From: Daucus carota subsp. sativus
Taxonomy: Eukaryota > Streptophyta > Magnoliopsida > Apiales > Apiaceae
NCBI RefSeq assembly: GCF_001625215.2
Contig: NC_030385.2
Span: 7,867,135 to 7,931,134, forward strand
Direction: 5' to 3'
Length of the DNA stretch: 64,000 nucleotides
In this document: one piece after another, positions 51,101 to 64,000 of the stretch
Position numbering within the stretch: the first letter of the stretch is position 1
Layout of the letters: each line of letters starts with the position of its first letter
Notes under the pieces: generated by a model
Database searches by the model: none
What the model saw: only the letters and a program-made list of their open reading frames with translations
Told to the model about the DNA's origin: nothing
Program-made: the position numbers and the translations under genes

Positions 51101-52150
51101 ATTACAGATACACATGCCTCCACTAAGGAAGCTTAATGCTCGAATTCTCCTACCTTACAGGAGATAAACTGTCATATGCTTATTTTTGGGTACAAGTTTG
51201 ACATGAGAAGTGCTTCTTCATTAGTTTCAATAAAATTGGTTCTATACAACTCAAAAGTGGTTGGTACAACATAAAGCTGGAAATTATAAAAATAATTAGC
51301 AATATTTAAACTCTTTCATTCCATATTATTAAACACCCGAAAGTTTGTTCATCCAAGTCATCTATATGAGAACCTTAAATTGAGGGTTGAAAAGATTCCG
51401 AACTATAATCTCGGGAAAATGAAGTATACCAAGGAAAGCAACACGGAAGCATGAGAGATAGAATAATGGAAAATGCTATAGCACCCAAATTCATTCCCAG
51501 AATAAATCCCAGATGTCACACGCCATGATTTAATTGGCTATAATTTTATTATAGATAATGGACCTACCACATACACAATAATCATACTAATAAATACATT
51601 TCAAACGGACACGTTATCAACATCACATCATTTGGATAGAATTTTAGATACCCAATTTGGGATCTCCAGTATTACACTAGATTAATAGACAGAAACTAAA
51701 AAAGAAGATGGGGAAGAAAGGTAAGTTTGACGGAGAGCTGATCAAAATATAAGAGTTAATATTGACCGCACTTCAATACATTCACAACTGAACAAAAATC
51801 TTACCATGACTTCCCGCCGACATTAAAGAATGGGGAATTGTAGGCGTGATTAAATACCATCAGCAGAAAAAAACTAATTTAACCCCCTGTTAAAAGTAAT
51901 GCAAAGATAGGGGGACTATTTTCATGATCCAACTCATTAAGAAGCTTTGTCCAAAGCAGGGGCGGATCTACTGCTGGGCTAAAGCCCAGCGCGGATTTTT
52001 GAAACAAATTTTTTTACCATTAATAGGATTCAGTATGTAAACTCAGCCCTGTTCATTATATGAGAAAGGCTTATATTGTTGGAGTTTTTTAAGGGATGGG
52101 CCGAAAAAGCAGGCATGTCCACATTTTGATGTTTTGATTGTTAAAATTAA
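51101..52150. other. intergenic, nothing certain
   Basis: No gene recognised. AGGGGCGGATCTA at about 51959 looks like the end of another hAT-type element, but I could not find its partner end. Confidence 0.4.
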
Positions 52151-52671
52151 CTAGCTTATAACCCGTGCCACGCACGGGCGATTTATAATATTTGTAATTT
52201 TATTTTCTGTATTTTAATTTAATTGAAATATAAATAGATCATATTGACCAAAATTTAAAAAATATTTGATTTAATTGATAATAAAAAGGTTTATTAGAAC
52301 ACGTTATATATTAAGGAGACCCGTAGAATAATATCGACCAATTGATAAAACTCGACGGACATCATCGATTGTATATTGATAATTATATATAATAATATTA
52401 TGTTTGTTATATGTATGTTGCATGTGCTATTTTTAGAAAATCGGTTTTTAGTTAGGAATTTGAAAAAGATAATGTTTTAGTTAAAAAAGGTATTTGGTAA
52501 TTCCTATATTGTCCAATGTTATTTTTAGAAATTGAACTTTTTTAGTTGTAAAATATAAAGAAGATAATAATTTTAGTTAAAAAGTAACTAATTATATAAA
52601 AGGCCCATAATTAGGCCCAAGTACCGACCGACCAAATATTAAGTTAAAAAAAGATAACTGATTATAATAGA
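52151..52671 (-). mobile_element. non-autonomous Helitron
   Basis: On the minus strand the 3' end is CCCGTGCGTGGCACGGG followed by TTATAAGCTAG at 52151, with T beyond it. This is a sound Helitron terminus, closely related to the one at 7164. The proposed 5' end, A|TCTATTATAATCAGTTATC at 52671, is plausible but less certain. Confidence 0.6.
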
Positions 52672-53848
52672 TTTACGTAAATATAAAGCATAAAGAGTAA
52701 AAAAGAGGTACAACAAATAATAGTTAAATTATATTAGTAGATGAGTTGTGCCGGTAAGACAATGATTCCGCCATTTCGGAGAATCCTGACGAAGAGTATC
52801 TTCAAAATCTTGAAAAATAAAAGACCTAATATAACGGCCCAATTAGGGTCATCCGGAACCTAAACCGGAACATCACCACTAAATGGTACATAAAGTAGAT
52901 GATTCTAATCTGATTGTGCGGCAATTATCTCACTATCATAATGATTAAAGCACTAGCTAAAATAATTCTTAGAAGAAACCCAATCCTAGAAGGTTGAGTG
53001 AGCATTCGTGTGTGCAATACTGCAATTATATATATGTGGGCAATACTAGGTTAAAGAAGAAAAAGAAATACTTATGGTAAATGATACATACAACTATCTT
53101 TCTGTTCAACTAATTAGAGGGGAGAGCTACGTGAATCCGATCCAAATATCAATGAATTGAAGCTGCCAAAAGTTCCAATGGGTTGATTAATGTTAAGACA
53201 TAGGCCGACGAGATCAAACTCTGTTGGGATTACCTGGTAATCAATTAGCTATAGATCGACATAAACAATGGTTCCACCAGCCAGCCATTAAGAAAATTTC
53301 TAGACGAACCCTACATGGGTAGGTAGGCAAATTGAGGGGGATTTGAATATCGATGAGCCCAATAGAAATAATCTAAAACACAGTCCAATATAAGCAAAAA
53401 TGACAAATACTTGACACCATATTTGTTATAGTTTTTGAAGAAAATACCCAATTACAAATCCAATCTAGAAGCCACCTTGGTAGAAATGTGAGAAACAAAG
53501 CAGGATACAAATTTTGGGTTTACAAGCATAAGGTTGTTAATGAGTTATATTGTATTTCACCTTTATTTGTAACATGAAAGTAATCATAATTCAGAGAAAT
53601 AAGCAAAGTAATACCTATTGTAGCATGTAACTGATAATCAAAAAGTAATGCATGAAATTAAGCAGAATTTGAACCTTTGATCCAAAGTCGAAGTGAGCTG
53701 CTAAAGGAAGTAGAAACATTAAAATGAGTAACTTGATATTAAAGAACAATCCATTTTCTGGCACCTCTGATCTTGTATAAAGTAAGTGGGATTGGGTGAA
53801 ACAAGTAGCAGGAAAGCAGAGAAAAGATCAAGGAGCTAGAGAGTACCT
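52672..53848. other. intergenic, nothing recognised
   Basis: No exon, RNA gene or bounded repeat that I can support. Confidence 0.4.
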
Positions 53849-54055
53849 TCATTCCTCTTGAGCAGTATCTTTGGAAACTGATAATAAGCTTTTCCATTTT
53901 ACTTTAATCACACACAAAAAAGAGGAACTTGTACAACAATAGCTTCGAACACTTGGTGGGCATGCACTGCTCATGTTCCAACGCTGTCCGTGCGTGCTCT
54001 TTCGTTTTGGCATCTTCCGGTTGCTGCTGTCAACTGTTATTACTTCCAACTCCAA
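53849..54055 (-). other. possible small transcript unit, unassigned
   Basis: A 68-codon minus-strand frame lies about 50 bases downstream of a TATA-like CTTTTATATTGG (about 54097-54108) in a more GC-rich patch. The frame encodes MPKRKSTHGQRW among others, but other frames are equally open and no family is recognised. It could be the first exon of a gene, a non-coding RNA or chance. Confidence 0.25.
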
Positions 54056-54231
54056 GTCTCAAGCCCATCTCTTTTTAACTGCCTCTGCCTGAAGACCAAT
54101 ATAAAAGAGATGTTCGGGTAATTTTATTTTTCAATTTCTTTTTTCTACTAAAAGTGAATCCTTGTTTTTTTATAAAAAATTATAATAAAATACATTATTT
54201 TTTTAAAATTAAGGACTTAAGAGGGGGCATA

Positions 54232-54625
54232 TTCGATTGGGATTTCAATGGTTGTTTTTAGTGTATGAATTTTAATGAATTGTATGTGATTTTGATTTTG
54301 TGTGGATTCTTGATAAAATATCGCAGAGTTGACAGGATTTAAGTACAATCCTTCCAATTCTCATGGATTTTGGTGGGATTTCAATAAACTTAAAATACAC
54401 CAAAGAATTGCCACAAAATCACTCATTTTATGAAATCCAAAAAATTTCATCAGCATTTAAATATAATCAGATTTTAATAGATTTTAAACAATCTCAATTG
54501 AATATCATAGGATTTTAAAGCATAATCTAAAATCCTAATCAATACTACCAGATTTTGTTGTATAATTTAAAATTCCAATTGAACACTCCAAAATTTTAAT
54601 GTATTTCAAACGATCCCAATTGAAT
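54232..54625. repeat. probable degenerate MITE
   Basis: CATATTCGATTGGGATTTCA at the left and GATCCCAATTGAATATAA at the right are approximately inverted. The interior repeats ATTGAA(T/C)A and ATTTTA units several times. No clean target duplication was identified. Confidence 0.4.
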
Positions 54626-54752
54626 ATAATCGATTTTATAAATTGAAAAATAATGATTTAAAATTGTAATCCAATAAACCTGGTAAGTTTTTTTTTTGGA
54701 GCGGTTGCCGAACAAGCTCAAATTTTCCGACTCCTGCCCAACAACCAACATT

Positions 54753-54939
54753 ATTTATTGGACTGGTATTGGGCTTAGCCTAAATAGACAGCCAACCCAC
54801 ATAATTTATTGGACTGGTATTGGGCTTAGCCTAAATAGACAGCCAACCCACTGTCACAAACTAAGTTGAAGCCCAACCTATTTATCACAGTCTAGTCATC
54901 CACCAACACTACAATCAGTGTGTTTTCAATTAGGGTTTC
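54753..54939 (+). promoter_or_regulatory. KRR1 promoter with 51-bp tandem duplication
   Basis: A segment starting ATTTATTGGACTGGTATTGG occurs at 54753 and again at 54804, nearly identical over about 48 bases. Each copy contains TTGGGCTT, a site II-type motif. A further GCCCAA lies at about 54871 and a telobox TAGGGTTT at 54932, 25 to 35 bases before the start codon. Duplication therefore doubles a likely growth-responsive element. Confidence 0.6.
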
Positions 54940-54964
54940 TATAGAATCCAAGCCACCGGAAAAA

Positions 54965-59720
<4,756 letters not shown>

Positions 59721-61624
59721 GATGCTATTGTCGAGGATCAGCCTTCAAGGCATTTACTTATGGGGGAGTGCATGTATCAACTAAATGAGGAAAAAGAGAA
59801 AACACGGATAATGTTACTCTGTGTTTACTTATTATTAGTGCTTTGTTCTCAATTGATGTATTCAATTGATTTGTTCTCAATCTTGATTCATGCTTTGGTA
59901 TTGTTCTGTCTGTAGAAAATGACATTTTTGTGTTTTCTTAGTTATTTGTTTTTTGGGACCTGTTTTTAGGAAAAAGACCAAATATAACATTTGTATCATG
60001 AAAACTGTTTTTTGTTTTGTTTTTGTTTTTAACAGTAGAAAGCCAGAGTTAGATATGGGTTTGATTCATAGGCAATAGGTTGGAGTAATTTATCTGGGAT
60101 TTTTAATAAATAAAATATAAATAAATGAAATATATAGTATTTAATTTGTTTATATAAATTCCGGGCGTCTTGCTTGCCCGTGGTTTATGGCTTTTTATCT
60201 TATTTTTCAGCTATAAGAAAAGTTCAAAACATTGTGGATTTGTGGTTAGAAGCACAGCTTCCTGGAGAGAGAAGTTGAGAAGCTTTTTGGAGGGAGAAGT
60301 CAGGAAGTTGTAAAAGTTACTTTTTCTATATTTCTATTTTGTTTCTATTTTCTTTTCCAGTAGTCTATATTAATAAATTATCAATTGTTTTAAATTAAAT
60401 TATCTAGATACTTAAATAAATTACAAGTATGTTACTTAAATACTTTAATAATTTATAAATCCTAACCTATTATCGGGTATAATTTTTTCAAACTTAGTAA
60501 GTGGCTTTACAAGCATGATGGTCTTCATCGTCCGTTGCTTTCGTTTTTTATATACTTTTTTGATTTTTGTGCAAACTACATATTTACGGGTTGGCTGACA
60601 ATTTTGTTTCAAAAATTGAAAAAACTATAACACAACTGCAAACCGTAATACACACGCACACACTTATACACTCAGGTTCATGTTAGTGGCTTGTCTGTTT
60701 TATTACATAAACTGTATACACTCCGATTCATGTCACTGCCTATTTAATAACTTTCGGTATGCATAAATCAGCACCCAAAGGTTATATATTTTACAAAAGC
60801 TTGTACTCGCTCCATCCCAACCGTTTCTTTACATTAACTTACCAAAAATAGTCGATGAGTCCCACGTCACACTACTTCACCCACTTTTCCTTTTTTTTTT
60901 TTCCCACTAATTCATACATATTTCTTAACCTCCATACCTAACCCATTTGATAAAAAATGAGAGGGAGTAACATATTAGTCCATTAGCTTATTTTTCTACT
61001 AAGGATTTAAGAGCAGTCTTGGCTATTTAATAGTTCTACTACATTATTGTAAATGTTTAGAGTGACCCTTAGCATGGAAAGGGACATGTTCTATACATTT
61101 GGAGGGACCCTGTAATATGGAAAGAGAAATGGTCTCTAACAAGCGATTAGTAATCTATACGCGAGTGTCTAAACCGTGAATACTCATGGAAACTGCAGAC
61201 ACATATAAAAACCTATTACATGTCTTTCCGCTATAAACTACCGCTGATAGTTTCCTACCCCCATTGATTGTCAGGACATGGAAGGAAGGGAAGAAGGAAT
61301 ATCCTCTCACAAATGCCAACACATGATAAGATAATCCAACGCATTAACAATACTACACAACAGGAGTAAAATAACCAATCTAGTAGGCAAAGCCATATGA
61401 AAATTTAACAGGAACAATAGTCATTTTAACCACGTGGAACTGGGGAACATTCAGTGAAATACCGATGTACCAGCTACACAACATTTTGGACGAAGAGAAA
61501 TTTAACAGAAACAATAGTCTTTGTTGAGTTACATAACATGTTTAGAAGATAGCGCAAAAATGAAAACAAGCAAAAGAGACTCTTACTGCCAGTCTCCAAA
61601 CCATATCCAGCAGCCACCAACGAC
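59721..61624. other. 3' regions of convergent KRR1 and eEF2
   Basis: Holds the 3' UTRs of both genes and AT-rich DNA. Apart from a Stowaway-like element at 60806-60967, I see no other gene or repeat. Confidence 0.5.
60806..60967. mobile_element. short, diverged Stowaway-like MITE
   Basis: It starts CTCGCTCCATCCCAACCG and ends AAATGAGAGGGAG between TA dinucleotides. At 162 bp it is shorter than the other copies, and its right end has lost the GGGACG core. Confidence 0.6.
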
Positions 61625-64000
61625 TTACAGCTTGTCCTCGAAATCGGATAGAGGTGTCATCTGTTGCTTCAAACCCTTGCGCTTGCGAATATCAGTTACA
61701 AGAGTTGATGCCTGGGATCCAGCCTCCAAAGGATCAGAACTCATCATGTCCCAATGATCAAAGACACTTTGTGGGAAAGCTTGCCCTGAGGTAGCAGCTC
61801 GTAATTGGGCTGAGAATCCAAAAGACTCAACAACAGGAAGGTATGCCTTAATGTTGTACAGAGGGGTACCAGGCCTCTGCATTTCTTCGAACACATGCCC
61901 ACGCTTCTGATTGAGAACACTATAAATTCCACCAAGGGCACCTTCTGGCGCTTGAATTTCCACCAGGTAAACAGGTTCCAGGAGACGTGGTTTGGCAGTT
62001 AGCTGAGAAGCATATATAACCCTCCTTGCAGTTGGGATAACCTGGCCACCACCTCTGTGAATAGCATCAGCATGGAGAACAACATCACAAACCTCAAAGC
62101 AAATTCCTCGCATGTTTTCCTCACATAAAGCACCTTCCTTTGATGCCCACTGGAAACCGGCAACAACAGAATCCTTAATTTCATTAAGGTACTGTACTCC
62201 CTTACACATATCAACCACCATATTTGGACCAGTAGTCTCGGGACCAAAACACCAGATTTTCTTTGCAAGATCTTTGTCCCAGCCAAACTCTTCAGACAAA
62301 ATTTTGGATCGGATCTTAGGATCATCCCTGGGACCAATGCGACCATCATCAATAGCCTCAGCAAGTCCTTCTTCTAGTGGTCTAGCTTCCATGTACAAAC
62401 GATTATGCTTGTTGGGGGACTTGCTCATCACAGTACGGACAGACTTCTCAAGCACAGTTTCACGGAAGGAAACAACTGGATCTGACTGAATAATTTCAGC
62501 ACCACCCATAAAGTCATCCTGCAAATCCTTCAAGCAGATCTCAAGGTGAAGCTCCCCAGCACCAGCAATAATATGCTCTCCAGACTCTTCAATAGTACAA
62601 ACAACCATAGGATCAGATTTGGACAATCGCTTCAGCCCTTCCACAAGTTTGGGAAGGTCAGAGGCAACCTTGCACTGAACAGCCACACGCACAACAGGTG
62701 AGACAGAAAACTTCATTGCTTTGATAGGATGGGCATCAACTTCTTTCTCATTTGTCAAAGTAGCATTTTTGGTGATAAACTGATCCAAACCAACCAGAGC
62801 AACTGTGTTTCCGCACGGCACATCTTCCACAGTTTCCTGCTTCTTTCCCATCCAAATAACAGTTCTTTGAACACTCTTCACATATAAATCTTTCTTCTCC
62901 CCAGGAACAAAGTTCGGACCCATGATCCTGACCTTCAACCCAGTGGATACCTTGCCAGCAAAGACACGACCAAATGCAAAAAACCTTCCTTTGTCAGAAG
63001 CTGGAATCATCTTGGACACATAAAGCATGAGTGGTCCCTCAGGATCACAGTTCCTAATAGCATTAGCATATATATCATCAAGTGGTCCCTCATACAAATT
63101 TTCAACACGGTATCTTTGAGCAGTTGCCGGAGAAGGCAGATGGTGTATCATCATTTCCAATAGGGCAGTACTTGCAGGAAGCCAAGTTTGCATGACACGT
63201 TTCATCAAGGGCTTTCCCATCAGATCCTTCTCATCAGACTTCATGGAAACACCAAGCTTCTTCAACATAGGCCATAGCTTATCTTTCTGATCATTCATGC
63301 AGGTACTGATTATTTGCTTGATGGGTTCATAACAGAACTGGACAAACCCACGCTTGCAAGTAGCAGTTCCAGTATTCTTGGTGGTCCACTTTTTGGTAGC
63401 AGGATCAAAGAAATTTTCACCCCAGAGCCTTTCCATCATCTTAGCCTCGTCAACACCAAACTTGGAGGCATACATCTTTGCGAAGTTGGTTAGGGTGAAA
63501 GCCCAACCGTGCAACCCAGCTGAGAAAGCAACAGTACCTTTCTCAGGGTAAACCTGAACGTCACCAAGGAGGGGATCTTCATAGGTTGCCATAATAACAT
63601 TTGCATTCTCAATAACTCTTTGATATGTTTGGTAAGCATCCTCACCATCAACCTGAAGCTCAAGGAAACACCTGTCCATCTTGTTGACAGTCAAAACAGG
63701 TCGAATCCTTTCACCAAGAGCTTGTCTAAGGACAGTTTCTGTTTGGACACAAACACCTTCAATGCAATCAACCACAACAAGCGCACCATCTGTGATACGA
63801 AGAGCTGCAGTGACCTCTGATGAGAAGTCAACGTGTCCAGGAGAATCAATAAGATTGATGAGATACTCATTCCCCTTTCGTTCTCCCTTAAAGCTCGCCA
63901 GAGATTCATCTGACATCTCATAGTATAGAGAGATCCCAGTAGACTTGATGGTAATACCACGCTCAGCTTCATCAGCACGAGTATCAGTCATACGGACATC
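61625..64000 (-). CDS. translation elongation factor eEF2 (5' end outside window)
   Basis: A continuous open frame of 791 codons reaches the right edge (the last three window codons read DVR before [12 protein letters not shown]) and ends in TAA at 61625. The full plant protein is 843 residues, so about 52 N-terminal residues, including the P-loop HVDHGKS, lie beyond the window. Visible are switch I with GITIKST, G3 DSPGHVDF (about residue 104), G4 NKMD (about 158), and domain IV with [18 protein letters not shown], whose AIH histidine is the diphthamide site. The C-terminus is DFEDKL. eEF2 is the cytosolic GTPase that drives ribosomal translocation. No frameshift or missing motif is seen, so the gene looks intact and no intron interrupts this part. 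It converges with KRR1. Confidence 0.98.
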   Translation of the reverse strand, partial: DVRMTDTRADEAERGITIKSTGISLYYEMSDESLASFKGERKGNEYLINLIDSPGHVDFSSEVTAALRITDGALVVVDCIEGVCVQTETVLRQALGERIRPVLTVNKMDRCFLELQVDGEDAYQTYQRVIENANVIMATYEDPLLGDVQVYPEKGTVAFSAGLHGWAFTLTNFAKMYASKFGVDEAKMMERLWGENFFDPATKKWTTKNTGTATCKRGFVQFCYEPIKQIISTCMNDQKDKLWPMLKKLGVSMKSDEKDLMGKPLMKRVMQTWLPASTALLEMMIHHLPSPATAQRYRVENLYEGPLDDIYANAIRNCDPEGPLMLYVSKMIPASDKGRFFAFGRVFAGKVSTGLKVRIMGPNFVPGEKKDLYVKSVQRTVIWMGKKQETVEDVPCGNTVALVGLDQFITKNATLTNEKEVDAHPIKAMKFSVSPVVRVAVQCKVASDLPKLVEGLKRLSKSDPMVVCTIEESGEHIIAGAGELHLEICLKDLQDDFMGGAEIIQSDPVVSFRETVLEKSVRTVMSKSPNKHNRLYMEARPLEEGLAEAIDDGRIGPRDDPKIRSKILSEEFGWDKDLAKKIWCFGPETTGPNMVVDMCKGVQYLNEIKDSVVAGFQWASKEGALCEENMRGICFEVCDVVLHADAIHRGGGQVIPTARRVIYASQLTAKPRLLEPVYLVEIQAPEGALGGIYSVLNQKRGHVFEEMQRPGTPLYNIKAYLPVVESFGFSAQLRAATSGQAFPQSVFDHWDMMSSDPLEAGSQASTLVTDIRKRKGLKQQMTPLSDFEDKL

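Noticed and set aside
54920..54964. Upstream extension of KRR1 to 54920
   Set aside because: It begins at GTG inside the telobox-bearing 5' region; ATG 54965 is the first proper start.
61999..63978. Several frames overlapping eEF2 on both strands
   Set aside because: They are shadows of the strongly biased eEF2 coding sequence and match nothing themselves.

Overview
This window looks like nuclear DNA from a flowering plant, most likely a eudicot. It is AT-rich, its genes are interrupted by GT-AG introns, its protein families are plant-type (P-class PPR, SR45, chloroplast Iojap, BOI-type RING ligase), and it is dense in plant transposon relics (Stowaway, PIF/Harbinger-like, hAT-like and Mutator-like MITEs, Helitrons). 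The abundance of Stowaway elements would suit an asterid, but the species cannot be fixed from the sequence. Exon structures below were worked out by hand from reading frame, splice sites and family conservation.

Seven protein-coding genes are well supported. Left to right: ribosomal protein eL41 (2103-3008, +, two exons, 25 aa); an intronless P-class PPR protein (4812-6515, -, 567 aa); the splicing factor SR45 (9292-14869, +, 12 exons, 385 aa); a chloroplast Iojap/RsfS-like ribosome silencing factor (16247-22167, -, 5 exons, 226 aa); a BOI/SBP1-type RING E3 ligase (31210-32361, +, 3 exons, 314 aa); the SSU-processome factor KRR1 (54965-59720, +, 12 exons, 389 aa); and elongation factor eEF2 (61625-64000, -, running off the right edge and lacking about the first 52 residues). 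Six of the seven act in RNA processing or translation. The promoters of eL41, SR45 and KRR1 all carry TGGGCY (site II) and telobox (TAGGGTT) motifs, which are typical of coordinately regulated plant ribosome-biogenesis and translation genes.

The rest is intergenic or intronic DNA shaped by transposons. About 22.2-28.2 kb holds a decayed GRF-type zinc-finger gene and a decayed MuDR/MULE transposase. About 28.26-30.08 kb is a Helitron with a hAT-like MITE nested inside it. About 32.4-54.7 kb is gene-poor and contains many MITEs with recognisable target-site duplications, including a 1.26-kb Mutator-like fold-back element and an 815-bp hAT-like element carrying a SINE-like, tRNA-related segment and a triplicated internal module. 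Introns of the Iojap and KRR1 genes also contain MITEs.

I found no CRISPR array, canonical tRNA or rRNA gene, operon or clearly new biological system. The most interesting leftovers are the nested-transposon stratigraphy, a 51-bp tandem duplication in the KRR1 promoter, and a few orphan exon-like or ORF-like segments (about 38.0, 42.4-48.6 and 53.9 kb) that I could not assign.
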